DNA of 46,421 nucleotides from Eubacterium sp. (GCA_022764265.1 JALERO010000103.1:1-46421), one strand, 5' to 3'. Shown: positions 25,199 through 34,787, counted from the first letter of the stretch. Notes: a model not told the origin generated them from the sequence alone. Program-made: numbers and translations.

Positions 25199-25204
25199 AA
25201 TACT

Positions 25205-25230
25205 CAAGTGGAGCAAAGTGCCATAAAGTG
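25205..25230 (+). promoter_or_regulatory. MraZ-box-like direct repeats
   Basis: AAGTG ends at 25210, 25220 and 25230: CAAGTG, CAAAGTG, AAAGTG in exact 10-bp phase, 90 bp before mraZ. MraZ of mollicutes is known to bind AAAGTG repeats in front of its own operon; binding here is inference. Confidence 0.65.
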
Positions 25231-25318
25231 ACGTTTTTTGGAGGGAAAATCCCATTCGGGGAGCGCAAGGACAGAAAATTTGAGTTTTGACGATTGGATA
25301 GGAAGAAGGTGAGCAAGT

Positions 25319-25741
25319 GTGTTTCAGGGAGAATATCAACATGGACTTGATACCAAAGGCCGGTTGATTTTACCGGTGAGAATCCGGGAAGAACTGGGAA
25401 CACAATTCGTACTCACCAAAGGCCTGGACGGGTGCCTTTTTATTTTTACTCCTTCTGCCTGGATGGACTTTTCTGATAAGCTTAATCAATTGCCGACATC
25501 CTCGAAGGAAGCCCGTAAGCTGAAGCGTTATTTTATCGGTAGCTCTATTGAATGCGAGACGGATAAACAGGGCCGGTTTTTAATCCCACCGGTTCTCAGG
25601 AATTTTGCAGAGATTGACAAGGAAGTGACGATTCTCGGAGTTTCAGATAAGATTGAAATCTGGAGCACAGAGCGTTACGAAGAGTATCAGAATGAAGATG
25701 ACATGTCCATTGAGGATATTGCGGGAGAATTGGACTTTTAG
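25319..25741 (+). CDS. mraZ: MraZ transcriptional regulator
   Basis: MraZ, 140 residues, two tandem AbrB-like DNA-binding repeats. The first has GEYQHGLDTKGRLILPVRIRE and the second ECETDKQGRFLIPPVLR, both with the DxKGR/DxxGR core. It binds repeats upstream of its own operon; here the AAGTG array at 25205-25230 fits. Start is GTG 25319 (MFQGEY) with AAGGTGAG about 5 nt upstream. First gene of the dcw cluster, 9 nt before rsmH. Confidence 0.95.
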   Translation: MFQGEYQHGLDTKGRLILPVRIREELGTQFVLTKGLDGCLFIFTPSAWMDFSDKLNQLPTSSKEARKLKRYFIGSSIECETDKQGRFLIPPVLRNFAEIDKEVTILGVSDKIEIWSTERYEEYQNEDDMSIEDIAGELDF

Positions 25742-25750
25742 GAGATAAGA

Positions 25751-26698
25751 ATGGAGTTTGTTCATAAATCAATTATGCTGCAGGAGACAATTGAAGCCCT
25801 GCATATCAGACCGAACGGAATTTATGTAGATGGAACTCTGGGAGGAGCCGGTCATTCTTCCGAGATTGTCAGGAGACTTGGAGAAGATGGTCGTCTGATT
25901 GGTATTGATCAGGATGGAGATGCCATAGCGGCGGCATCACAGCGGCTGGCAGATTATAAGGATAAGGTCACCATTGTTCGCAGTAATTATTCTGATATGA
26001 AGAATGTTTTAATGGATTTATCCATTTCCGGTGTGGATGGCATACTTCTGGATCTGGGAGTCTCATCCTATCAGCTGGATAATGGCGAGCGAGGTTTTAC
26101 TTATCGGGAAGATGTACCTCTGGACATGAGGATGGATCTCAGGCAAAGCAAGACAGCCAGAGATATTGTCAATCAATACAGTGAGACAGAATTATTTCAC
26201 ATTATAAGGGATTATGGTGAAGATAAATTTGCAAAAAATATTGCAAAACATATCGTCGCGGCTAGACAAACTGCACCAATTGAAACCACAGGACAGCTGA
26301 CGGAGATTATCAAGGCAGCAATTCCAAGAAAGGTTCGTGCAGTAGGAGGACATCCTGCCAAGAAAACATTTCAGGCTATTCGAATTGAATTGAATCATGA
26401 ATTGGATGTGTTAAGAGATCATCTGGAAGAAATGATTGATTTGCTGAATGACGGAGGCAGGCTCTGCGTGATTACCTTCCATTCGCTGGAAGACAGAATT
26501 GTGAAGAATATTTTCAGAACCTGTGAGAATCCCTGCATTTGCCCACCGGGCTTTCCGGTTTGTACGTGTGGCAGAGTCTCAAAAGGTAAAGTGATTACAA
26601 GAAAACCAATTATACCGGGGGAGAAAGAACTCGAAGAGAACAGCCGGGCGAAGAGTGCAAAATTACGAGTTTTTGAAAGAACAGTTTCAAAGAGATGA
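25751..26698 (+). CDS. rsmH: 16S rRNA m4C1402 methyltransferase RsmH
   Basis: RsmH (MraW), 315 residues, N4-methylates C1402 (E. coli numbering) in the decoding centre of 16S rRNA. AdoMet site [13 protein letters not shown], then [23 protein letters not shown], and [18 protein letters not shown] with [22 protein letters not shown] is just upstream of the ATG. The 3' end touches the first possible ftsL start (ATGA at 26695). Confidence 0.96.
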   Translation: MEFVHKSIMLQETIEALHIRPNGIYVDGTLGGAGHSSEIVRRLGEDGRLIGIDQDGDAIAAASQRLADYKDKVTIVRSNYSDMKNVLMDLSISGVDGILLDLGVSSYQLDNGERGFTYREDVPLDMRMDLRQSKTARDIVNQYSETELFHIIRDYGEDKFAKNIAKHIVAARQTAPIETTGQLTEIIKAAIPRKVRAVGGHPAKKTFQAIRIELNHELDVLRDHLEEMIDLLNDGGRLCVITFHSLEDRIVKNIFRTCENPCICPPGFPVCTCGRVSKGKVITRKPIIPGEKELEENSRAKSAKLRVFERTVSKR

Positions 26699-26727
26699 AA
26701 CAATACGAAGTGTTGGAGGAATTTGTT

Positions 26728-27273
26728 ATGGCGTTTCATAATACATCAGATCGTTACAAGTATATTTATGGAAGTAATGTGACCAAACTGGATACTATCG
26801 AGGATTACGATACCGGAGTCAGAAAGCTAAAACCGGAATCCCAGAGAACTGTCCGTAAACAGAATGTGGAGAAGCGTCCTGCCCAGAAAACGAAGGTGAC
26901 AAATCCCGAAACAGAGGCAGCCATTCAGAAAAACAGAGCGAGATTTCTGGAATTTGACTGGAAATATACTCTGGTTACCGCAGCTGCAATCATGATTTGT
27001 GCTGTGAGCTGTCTTGCTTATGTAGGTGGAACTGTACATTTAAATAATCTGTCCGCTCAGGTTTCGGCGTTGAAAACCCAGAAGGCGGAACTGGAAAGTA
27101 AACAGGCTGCCCTTCAGGCAGAGATTGATAAAAATATTAATCTGGATGAGATTCGTACCTTTGCAGAAAAAGAATTACATATGACATATCCGGATCCGGA
27201 TCATATGATTTATTATACAGATGGTACAAGCGATTATTTCCGTCAATACGAAAGTGTCGATGTGAGCAAATAA
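26728..27273 (+). CDS. ftsL: FtsL-like division protein
   Basis: A 181-residue single-pass membrane protein in the ftsL position. About 80 polar cytoplasmic residues precede one helix (YTLVTAAAIMICAVSCLAYVGG), followed by a coiled coil (NNLSAQVSALKTQKAELESKQ) and a short outside tail. This is the topology of FtsL/DivIC, the bitopic septal proteins that partner FtsQ/DivIB. FtsL proteins diverge strongly, so the call rests on position and topology. The track starts at 26695; ATG 26728 (MAFHNTSDRY) has GGAGGA 7 nt upstream and is preferred. Confidence 0.78.
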   Translation: MAFHNTSDRYKYIYGSNVTKLDTIEDYDTGVRKLKPESQRTVRKQNVEKRPAQKTKVTNPETEAAIQKNRARFLEFDWKYTLVTAAAIMICAVSCLAYVGGTVHLNNLSAQVSALKTQKAELESKQAALQAEIDKNINLDEIRTFAEKELHMTYPDPDHMIYYTDGTSDYFRQYESVDVSK

Positions 27274-27288
27274 AAAGCAGGTGGTAAA

Positions 27289-29394
27289 GTGACGAAAAAA
27301 AGGAAAGTACCGAGACGTCTCACCACAGAAATGAGAGGGAAGTTGATTATCGTTTTTTTGGTTATCATTTTCCTCTTTTTACTATTAGTGGGACATCTTA
27401 TTTATTGGACAGTAAAAAAAGGAGATCAATATAAAACGATTGTGCTTGGACAGCAGAATCATGCCAGTTCAACCATAGCCTATGAGCGAGGCAAAATCTT
27501 TGACCGCAATGGAAATATCCTTGCGACAAATGAAAAGATATATACCTTGATTTTGGAACCCAAAAATATTTTGGACAAGAATAAGAATAAAAATAATAAT
27601 GAGACCTTTGAGGCAACGGTCGATGCGCTGTGTAAATATTTTGATTTTGATGAGAAAGATCTGAAAAAGACAATTCAGGGAAGTCCGGATTCTTATTATG
27701 TTGTTTATAAGAAAAATCTGACCTATGACGATGTAGAAGCATTTAAAGAATTTCTTGCCAAGGCAGATTTGTCATGGGATGAGAATACTCCTGCCAGAGA
27801 AAAAGCAGAAATTGAGGAAGCCAGAATAATCACCGGAGTCATGTTTGAGGAAGGATATAAACGAGTATATCCTTATGACAGTCTTGCCTGTCGTGTCCTT
27901 GGATTTACTTCTTCCGGTAATAAGGGAAACTGGGGAATAGAACAATATTATGATGATACATTGAATGGTACAAATGGAAGATCCTATTATTATTTTAACC
28001 AGGAATTGACGCAGGAACAGACGGTAAAAGAAGCAGAGAATGGAAATTCAGTCGTCAGTACTATTGATATGCAGATTCAGCAGATAATTGAAGAGAAAAT
28101 TGCAGAGTTTGATAAAGAAATCGGTAGTAAGATGACCAGCGTTCTTGTGATGAATCCACAAAATGGAGAAATCCTGGGCATGGCCAGTTCCAATCCGTAT
28201 AACCTCAATGATCCTATGGATGAATCGCAATTATTGAAATTGTTCTCCCAAAGTGAGATTGACGAAATGAAAACCTATACGGAAAAACTGGAAGTGGAAA
28301 AGAAGGAAGAGGATACTTCCACGGAAACCGGAGTAGATTTTTCGAAAAAAGAAACAACGGAAGAAGAGACCTCCACAGAAGAAGGTGAGGAAACCACGGA
28401 AGCCGAGGAGGAAGAAGATAAGAAAACGATTTACGATGGATTTTATGAGTTGTGGCGTAATTCGATCATCAGTGATACCTATGAACCGGGTTCCACATAC
28501 AAACCATTTACGGTGTCAGCCGGTTTGGAAAACGGAACCTTGACCGGCGAAGAAGCCTATTACTGTACCGGTTCTCTCACTGTCGGAAAGAGAAATATCG
28601 GATGTTCTCATGTTCACGAGAATATCAATCTGAAAAATGCTGTTGCAAAATCCTGTAACGTTGCCATGATGAATATCGCTTTTAATGAAGGAGCGGAAAG
28701 TTTTTATCAATATCAGAATCTGTTTGGCTTTGGCAGAAAGACCGGAATCGATCTGCCTGGTGAAGCGGACACCAGCAGTCTCGTATACAATGCGACCACC
28801 TGTGAAAACAGTGCGACTCTGGCAACCAATGCATTTGGACAGAATTTTAACTGTACAATGATCCAGATGGCTTCGGGATTTGCTTCCCTGATTAATGGGG
28901 GATATTATTATAAGCCGAGAGTGGTAAAGCAGGTTCAGAATGATTCCGGTGACGTGGTGGAAGAAATCGGTGCAGAAGTGCTCCGGGAAACCATATCAGA
29001 GGAGACTTCGGAGACAATTCGAAGTTATCTGGAAGAAACCGTGAAAAGCGGAACGGGAACAAAAGCACAGATTCCGGGTTATTCCATTGGCGGAAAAACC
29101 GGTACTGCCGAGAAAATCCCGAGAAATAAAGAAGATTACTACATATCATTCATGGGATTTGCACCGGTAGATAATCCTCAATTATTGATTTATGTTACCA
29201 TTGATGAACCAAATGTGGATAATCAGGCCAATGCGGCATTGGCGGTAAGTCTGGAAAAAGAATGTATGGAAGAAATCCTGAAAATCTGTGGCATCGAACC
29301 GACGGAAGAGCTGACAGAGGAACAGAAAGCAGCTCTTGAGGCAGAAAAAGAGGCAGAGACAGAAAAAGAAGCAGCAGAAGAAGAAAAACAGTAA
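27289..29394 (+). CDS. Class B penicillin-binding protein (FtsI/PBP2-like)
   Basis: Septal-type transpeptidase of 701 residues: one N-terminal helix (IIVFLVIIFLFLLLVGHLIY), a PBP dimerisation domain (ERGKIFDRNGNILATNEKIY) and a transpeptidase domain with S402-T-Y-K405, S455-C-N and K603-T-G-T-A. About 20 residues before the active-site Ser lies a Glu/Thr-rich insertion (about 335-380, KKEEDTSTETG to AEEEEDKK) absent from the next PBP. The tail is again acidic and no PASTA domain is present. Start is GTG 27289 with AGGTGG 4-5 nt upstream. By position it is the division PBP; the next gene would be its sporulation-type paralogue, but this split is inference. Confidence 0.9.
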   Translation: MTKKRKVPRRLTTEMRGKLIIVFLVIIFLFLLLVGHLIYWTVKKGDQYKTIVLGQQNHASSTIAYERGKIFDRNGNILATNEKIYTLILEPKNILDKNKNKNNNETFEATVDALCKYFDFDEKDLKKTIQGSPDSYYVVYKKNLTYDDVEAFKEFLAKADLSWDENTPAREKAEIEEARIITGVMFEEGYKRVYPYDSLACRVLGFTSSGNKGNWGIEQYYDDTLNGTNGRSYYYFNQELTQEQTVKEAENGNSVVSTIDMQIQQIIEEKIAEFDKEIGSKMTSVLVMNPQNGEILGMASSNPYNLNDPMDESQLLKLFSQSEIDEMKTYTEKLEVEKKEEDTSTETGVDFSKKETTEEETSTEEGEETTEAEEEEDKKTIYDGFYELWRNSIISDTYEPGSTYKPFTVSAGLENGTLTGEEAYYCTGSLTVGKRNIGCSHVHENINLKNAVAKSCNVAMMNIAFNEGAESFYQYQNLFGFGRKTGIDLPGEADTSSLVYNATTCENSATLATNAFGQNFNCTMIQMASGFASLINGGYYYKPRVVKQVQNDSGDVVEEIGAEVLRETISEETSETIRSYLEETVKSGTGTKAQIPGYSIGGKTGTAEKIPRNKEDYYISFMGFAPVDNPQLLIYVTIDEPNVDNQANAALAVSLEKECMEEILKICGIEPTEELTEEQKAALEAEKEAETEKEAAEEEKQ

Positions 29395-29407
29395 CATGAT
29401 ATCGCAA

Positions 29408-29435
29408 GAATATATGAGCGAAAATTGCGTACACT
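29408..29435 (+). promoter_or_regulatory. Candidate sigma-E-type promoter before the second PBP
   Basis: GAATATA (29408-29414), 13 bp, CGTACACT (29428-29435) against the known sigma-E pattern of an ATATT-type -35 and CATACAMT. It would suit a SpoVD-type gene. Matched by eye; weak on its own. Confidence 0.3.
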
Positions 29436-29490
29436 GATAATAAAAGAAGATTTTGAGTGACTGATTTCTCGGTTGCTGCTTTGAAAAAAT

Positions 29491-31203
29491 ATGATCGAAA
29501 TCTATTTATTTCAGAAGAAAAAGTATTGGTTTGTCTTTGGATGCATTACTGTATTTCTGTTGGTTTTGACAGGGCGGCTCATTAATTTGATGATATTTGA
29601 CTCTGAAGATTTGAGTAAAAATGCCCTCAATGTGGAGCAAAGGGAGCGTTCCATCAAAGCTGCCAGAGGGATAATATATGACAGAAACGGTATTATCCTG
29701 GCAGACAATCAGCCTGTGTGCACCATATCAGTCATCTACAATCAGGTGAAAGAACCGGAGAAAGTTATCCGATTATTGTCCGGGAAATTGAATCTGGAGG
29801 AAGAGGAAGTCAGGAAAAAAGTAGAGAAGGTTTCTTCCAGAGAAAAAATAAAAAGCAATGTACCGAAAAAAATTGCAGATGAAATCAGAGAGGCTTCTCT
29901 GGATGGCATAAAAGTGGATGAGGATTATAAAAGATATTATCCTTTTGGTAACCTTGCATCTAAGGTGTTGGGATTTACCGGAGCAGATAATCAGGGGATT
30001 CTGGGACTGGAATCCCGCTACGAATCGGTGCTTAAGGGAAAGGATGGAACGATCTTAACCTTAACAGATTTTCGAGGAGTCGAGATTGAGACAGCTGCCG
30101 AGGAAAGAGTTGAACCCATTGCGGGCAATGATCTGTATTTGTCTCTGGACTACAATATTCAATGTTATGCCCAGCAGGCAGCTGAGAAAGTGATGAAAGA
30201 AAAAAATGCAAAAAGCGTTTCTGTCATATTGATGAATCCTCAAAATGGAGAGATTTATGCCATGGTCAATGTACCGGAATATAATCTCAATGAGCCCTAT
30301 GATCTGTTGGATGTCTACGCTTCGGTGGAGGGCAGTGAGAATGATAAGTTGAACAATATGTGGCGGAATCCTGTCATCAGTGATTCCTACGAGCCGGGAT
30401 CCACTTTTAAAATTGTCACGGCCACGGCGGCTTTGGAGGAAGGAAAGGTAACGCTAGAGGATACTTTTTCCTGTCCTGGATTTAAAATTGTGGAGGACAG
30501 AAAGATTCGCTGTCATAAGACCCAGGGGCATGGAACTGAGACTTTTAAAGAGGGTGTGATGAACTCCTGCAATCCGGTCTTTATGGAAATCGGTGCCAGA
30601 GTAGGTGCTGATGCGATGTTGAAATATTATCGAAAACTTGGTCTTTATGAGAAAACAGGGGTGGATCTTCCGGGAGAAGCCAATTCGATTATGCATAAAT
30701 TGGAAAAGATTGGGGCAGTGGAACTGGCAACAATGTCTTTTGGACAGTCGATTCAGATCACACCACTTCAATTGTTGAGAGCAGTCAGTGCCGCTGTCAA
30801 CGGAGGTAATCTGGTCACGCCGCATTTTGCAGTGCAATCAGAGAATTCTGTGACAAAAGAAGTAACGGAATATCAATATGAAACAGTAGAAGGAAGAGTT
30901 TCCGATAATACCTCGCAGACCATTCGGGAATTATTGGAAGCTGTGGTGGCAGAAGGAACGGGAAAAAAAGGTCAGGTAGAAGGCTATCGCGTCGGAGGCA
31001 AGACAGCTACCAGCGAAAAGCTGCCAAGACGGAACGGAAAATATATTTCATCTTTTTTGGGATTCGCTCCGGCAGATAATCCGAAAATAATCGGCCTGAT
31101 ACTCATAGATGAGCCTGAAGGAGTTTATTATGGAGGAACGGTTGCCGCTCCTGTTATGGCAGAAATTTTTCAAAATATCCTGCCGTATCTTGATAATCTC
31201 TGA
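29491..31203 (+). CDS. Class B penicillin-binding protein (SpoVD-like)
   Basis: Second transpeptidase, 570 residues, paralogous to its neighbour. N-terminal helix (FVFGCITVFLLVLTGRLINL), dimerisation domain (AARGIIYDRNGIILADNQP), then S304-T-F-K307 (EPGSTFK), SCN (about 358-360) and K504-T-A-T instead of the usual KTGT. No PASTA domain. In B. subtilis the PBP after ftsI is SpoVD (spore cortex); position and the candidate sigma-E promoter fit that role, but B. subtilis SpoVD carries PASTA, so the name is tentative. ATG 29491 is the first start after an in-frame stop and has no clear Shine-Dalgarno. Confidence 0.85.
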   Translation: MIEIYLFQKKKYWFVFGCITVFLLVLTGRLINLMIFDSEDLSKNALNVEQRERSIKAARGIIYDRNGIILADNQPVCTISVIYNQVKEPEKVIRLLSGKLNLEEEEVRKKVEKVSSREKIKSNVPKKIADEIREASLDGIKVDEDYKRYYPFGNLASKVLGFTGADNQGILGLESRYESVLKGKDGTILTLTDFRGVEIETAAEERVEPIAGNDLYLSLDYNIQCYAQQAAEKVMKEKNAKSVSVILMNPQNGEIYAMVNVPEYNLNEPYDLLDVYASVEGSENDKLNNMWRNPVISDSYEPGSTFKIVTATAALEEGKVTLEDTFSCPGFKIVEDRKIRCHKTQGHGTETFKEGVMNSCNPVFMEIGARVGADAMLKYYRKLGLYEKTGVDLPGEANSIMHKLEKIGAVELATMSFGQSIQITPLQLLRAVSAAVNGGNLVTPHFAVQSENSVTKEVTEYQYETVEGRVSDNTSQTIRELLEAVVAEGTGKKGQVEGYRVGGKTATSEKLPRRNGKYISSFLGFAPADNPKIIGLILIDEPEGVYYGGTVAAPVMAEIFQNILPYLDNL

Positions 31204-31218
31204 AAAGAGGATTATACT
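31190..31218 (+). promoter_or_regulatory. Candidate internal promoter before mraY
   Basis: TTGATA (31190-31195), 17 bp spacer, TATACT (31213-31218), straddling the end of the second PBP. It would allow mraY-murD-ftsW-ftsQ to be transcribed apart from the upstream PBPs. Confidence 0.5.
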
Positions 31219-31264
31219 GTGTTAGAATGTCTAGATTACTATGAGATAAAGTGGAGGTTAGATT

Positions 31265-32218
31265 ATGAATCATTCAATTGCAATACCGGCATTAATTGCA
31301 TTTTTTATTACGTTAATATTAGGACCTGGATTGATTAAATTTTTACATAGATTAAAATTTGGTCAGTTCATCAGAGAGGAAGGACCGGAATCTCATCTGA
31401 AGAAATCCGGAACGCCAACCATGGGAGGAATCCTTTTTCTGGTGGGAATTTTAGCAGGCTCTGCACTGTATATTTCCGATTATCCGAAGATTATCCCGAT
31501 TCTTTTCGTCACCCTTGGTTTTGGATTAATCGGATTTCTGGATGATTATATTAAGGTCGTAATGAAGAGAAATCTCGGTTTGACCCCGGCTCAGAAAATG
31601 TTTGGTCAGATTCTGATTACCGCAATATTTGCTTTCTATATGGTGAATTATTCCGGGCTGGGAACCGATGTGTTGATTCCATTTGGCAATGGAAAGATGC
31701 TGCATCTTGGTTTATTATATGTACCGGTTCTGTTTTTTGTTGTTCTGGGAACGGTCAACGGAGCCAATTTCACCGATGGCCTTGATGGTCTTGCATCCAG
31801 TGTCACAACACTGATCGCCGTATTTTTCACGGTCATTGCGGTGGCTGGAAAGACTGATGTTCATCCGGTAATCTGTGCAGTAATCGGAGCTTTACTGGGA
31901 TTTTTATGTTTCAATACTCATCCTGCAAAGGTGTTTATGGGAGACACAGGATCCCTTGCACTGGGTGGATTTGTTGTTTCAACAGCTTATATGCTTCAGA
32001 TTCCGCTGTTTATTCCAATTGTTGCTTTTATCTATTTTGTAGAAGTACTTTCTGTGATCATTCAGGTCACTTATTACAAAAGAACAAAGAAACGAATTTT
32101 CAAAATGGCACCGATTCATCATCATTTTGAGTTGTCCGGATGGCCGGAAACAAAAGTTGTGTCCATTTTTTCAATTGTGACAGCAGTCCTTTGTCTGATC
32201 GGAATGCTGGCTTACTAA
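31265..32218 (+). CDS. mraY: Phospho-MurNAc-pentapeptide transferase MraY
   Basis: MraY, 317 residues, polytopic membrane enzyme making lipid I from UDP-MurNAc-pentapeptide and undecaprenyl phosphate. Catalytic and signature motifs: FLDDYIKV (Asp pair), NFTDGLDGLA, FMGDTGSLALGG and MAPIHHHFELSGW. About ten hydrophobic segments. GGAGGT lies 7 nt before the ATG. murF, usually just upstream of mraY, is not here. Confidence 0.96.
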   Translation: MNHSIAIPALIAFFITLILGPGLIKFLHRLKFGQFIREEGPESHLKKSGTPTMGGILFLVGILAGSALYISDYPKIIPILFVTLGFGLIGFLDDYIKVVMKRNLGLTPAQKMFGQILITAIFAFYMVNYSGLGTDVLIPFGNGKMLHLGLLYVPVLFFVVLGTVNGANFTDGLDGLASSVTTLIAVFFTVIAVAGKTDVHPVICAVIGALLGFLCFNTHPAKVFMGDTGSLALGGFVVSTAYMLQIPLFIPIVAFIYFVEVLSVIIQVTYYKRTKKRIFKMAPIHHHFELSGWPETKVVSIFSIVTAVLCLIGMLAY

Positions 32219-32247
32219 TATGCGGAAGTGATTTTTTGGAGGAATTT

Positions 32248-33606
32248 ATGTTAAAAGGGAAAAAAATACTGATTGCGGGTGCCGGAATCAGCGGTGTGGG
32301 GGCTGCCAGGCTCCTGGGAGAAGCTGGTTTTGATGCTGCAATCTACGATGGAAATAAAGAATTGGATACAGAGGCAATAAAAAAGCAGATGCCGGATGGA
32401 ATGAACCTTTCCTTTGAATTGGGAGAGTTTCAGGATGCTGTTGCAGATGAATATGATATGTTGATTCTGAGTCCCGGTATATCCATTCATAAACCGGTTG
32501 CTAAAGCATTTTATGATAGAAATAAACCGGTATGGGGAGAAATTGAACTGGCTTATTATTTTGCCAGAGGTAAAATAGCTGCGATTACCGGCACCAATGG
32601 AAAAACAACTACAACAGCGCTGGTGGGTAATATTTTAAGCGCATATTATGATTCGGTGTATGTTGTTGGCAACATTGGAATTCCATTTACTTCTGTTGCC
32701 CTTGAAACAAAAGAAGACAGTGTGATTGCAGCCGAGATCAGCAGTTTTCAGCTGGAGACCACAGTGGATTTTAAACCGGCGGTCAGTGCCGTTCTTAATC
32801 TGACACCGGATCATCTGGATCGTCATGGATCAATGGAAGTCTATGGAGATACCAAATTATCCATTTCGAAAAATCAGACAAAAGAGGATGTGATCGTGTT
32901 AAATTATGATGACCCGATCACCAGAGAGATGGCAGACAAAACAACTGCCACTCCGGTGATGTTCAGCAGAAAAGAGATGCTCGCACAGGGAATCGTCTTG
33001 GATGGCAATACATTTACGATTCGTGATGGCGACAAAGAAATCCCGGTATGCACGACAGAAGAAATCAATCTTTTAGGTGGACACAATCATGAGAATATTC
33101 TTGCAGCCATTGGAATTACTTACTATATGGGAGTTCCTGTGGAGAGTATCCGAAAAGCCGTTATGGAATTCAAGGCTGTGGAACATCGTATTGAGTATGT
33201 GGATACCGTTGATGGTGTAGATTATTATAATGATTCCAAAGGAACCAATCCGGATGCCGCAATCAAGGGTATTCAGGCCATGGTGAAACCAACAATTTTG
33301 CTGGGAGGCGGCTATGACAAAAAAGCTTCCTATGATGAATGGATAGAATCCTTTGACGGTAAGGTAAAATGCCTGATCCTGATGGGAGCCACAGCAGAGG
33401 CAATCGGTGAGACAGCAAAGGCTCATGGATTTGAGGCAATCGTCTATGTGGATACATTTGAAGAAGCAATGAATGTTGCAAGACAAAAGGCAAGTCCGGG
33501 AGATGCCGTTCTTCTTTCACCGGCGTGTGCAAGCTGGGGGATGTTTAAAAATTATGAAGTAAGAGGTCAGGTATTTAAGGAAATCGTCCGATCATTCAAG
33601 GGGTGA
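32248..33606 (+). CDS. murD: UDP-MurNAc-L-Ala:D-Glu ligase MurD
   Basis: MurD, 452 residues, adds D-glutamate to UDP-MurNAc-L-Ala. N-terminal nucleotide-binding GAGISGVGAARLL, ATP site TGTNGKTTTTALV (about residue 113), EISSFQLETT, NLTPDHLDRHGS, and C-terminal NDSKGTNPDAA and LLSPACASWGMFKN. The track extends 36 codons into mraY; ATG 32248 (MLKGKKILIAGAG) has GGAGG 5 nt upstream. ftsW begins 5 nt after its stop. Confidence 0.96.
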   Translation: MLKGKKILIAGAGISGVGAARLLGEAGFDAAIYDGNKELDTEAIKKQMPDGMNLSFELGEFQDAVADEYDMLILSPGISIHKPVAKAFYDRNKPVWGEIELAYYFARGKIAAITGTNGKTTTTALVGNILSAYYDSVYVVGNIGIPFTSVALETKEDSVIAAEISSFQLETTVDFKPAVSAVLNLTPDHLDRHGSMEVYGDTKLSISKNQTKEDVIVLNYDDPITREMADKTTATPVMFSRKEMLAQGIVLDGNTFTIRDGDKEIPVCTTEEINLLGGHNHENILAAIGITYYMGVPVESIRKAVMEFKAVEHRIEYVDTVDGVDYYNDSKGTNPDAAIKGIQAMVKPTILLGGGYDKKASYDEWIESFDGKVKCLILMGATAEAIGETAKAHGFEAIVYVDTFEEAMNVARQKASPGDAVLLSPACASWGMFKNYEVRGQVFKEIVRSFKG

Positions 33607-33611
33607 GATAA

Positions 33612-34787
33612 ATGGCTGTAAAAGCAAAAACACAGACCCGTTCTTCTGGAAGAACGACAAACCTTCGCAGTGACAGCCGCACAAAAATCGTGAGAAACCG
33701 CCCCCATGCAATGGATTATTCCATCGTTTTTCTGGTGCTGTTTCTTGTTGGCTTTGGACTGGTTATGATTTACAGTACCAGTTCCTACAAAGGAAGTTTG
33801 TATTTCAATGATGCGGCATACTGGCTGAAAAGGCAGGCACTTTTTGCCGGTGTCGGTGTGTGTGCCATGTTTTTTGTTGCAAAACTGGATTATCATATCT
33901 GGAAAAAGAAGCATTGGTTTCTTTATATTTACTACGGTGGGACCATTCTTTTGCTATTATTCACTCTGGTTTTTGCGGCAGTGACTCACGGTTCCAAACG
34001 CTGGATATCCATCGGGCCGATCAGCTTTCAGCCTTCTGAGATGGCTAAGGTGTCGCTGATATTGATTCTTGCCATGTACATAAGCAAAAATGTCAGGGAA
34101 CTCAGAACGACAAAAGGGATTATTAAGGCGTTTTTCCTGGCAGTGCCCATCATTGTTATTGTCGGGGTAGAGAATCTGAGTACCTGTATCATTTTGCTGG
34201 CAATCACAGTGATCATGATCTTTGTGTCTACAGATAAATGGGCACCGTTCCTTGCGGTTGGAGGAATTGGTGCAGCAGGACTTGCAGTTTTATTGGTGAC
34301 GCAGAGTTATCGAATGGATCGAATTTATACCTGGCTGAATCCGGCAGAATCTGAAAATGGATTGCAGACGATGCAGGGGCTTTACGCTATCGGTTCCGGA
34401 GGGCTTTTTGGAAAAGGGCTCGGACAAAGTATGCAGAAAATGGGATTCTTACCGGAAACCCATAATGATATGATTTTCTCCATCGTATGTGAAGAGCTGG
34501 GATTATTTGGTGCGATTTGTATTATTGTACTATATTTTGTATTGCTCTGGAGATTCATGGTAGTGGCAATCAATGCAGCAGACCTTTATGGATCCATGAT
34601 TGTCATTGGTGCCATTGCACATATTGGAATTCAGGTGTTTATCAATATTGGAGTTGTGACCAACACGATTCCGAATACAGGTATTCCGCTGCCATTCATT
34701 AGCTATGGGGGTACATCCATGTGTTTCCTTTTGGTTGAGATGGGGCTGGTGTTATCAGTGTCCAGGTTTATGAAGGTGAAGGATTAG
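33612..34787 (+). CDS. ftsW: FtsW/SpoVE-type SEDS glycosyltransferase
   Basis: SEDS-family membrane protein of 391 residues with about ten helices, polymerising peptidoglycan glycan strands together with a class B PBP. Signatures: QPSEMAKVSLILILA, VGVENLSTCIILLA, LPETHNDMIFSIVCEE, and PNTGIPLPFISYGGTS. The N-terminal 30 residues are basic and cytoplasmic. In this cluster it could serve division (FtsW), spore cortex (SpoVE) or both; only one SEDS gene is visible beside two PBPs. Directly after murD; murG, often next in other clostridia and bacilli, is missing here. Confidence 0.93.
   Translation: MAVKAKTQTRSSGRTTNLRSDSRTKIVRNRPHAMDYSIVFLVLFLVGFGLVMIYSTSSYKGSLYFNDAAYWLKRQALFAGVGVCAMFFVAKLDYHIWKKKHWFLYIYYGGTILLLLFTLVFAAVTHGSKRWISIGPISFQPSEMAKVSLILILAMYISKNVRELRTTKGIIKAFFLAVPIIVIVGVENLSTCIILLAITVIMIFVSTDKWAPFLAVGGIGAAGLAVLLVTQSYRMDRIYTWLNPAESENGLQTMQGLYAIGSGGLFGKGLGQSMQKMGFLPETHNDMIFSIVCEELGLFGAICIIVLYFVLLWRFMVVAINAADLYGSMIVIGAIAHIGIQVFINIGVVTNTIPNTGIPLPFISYGGTSMCFLLVEMGLVLSVSRFMKVKD

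Noticed and set aside
25205-25230. AAGTG repeats as a CRISPR or tandem-repeat array
   Set aside because: Only three 5-7 bp units at a 10-bp step; too short for CRISPR and better explained as an operator.
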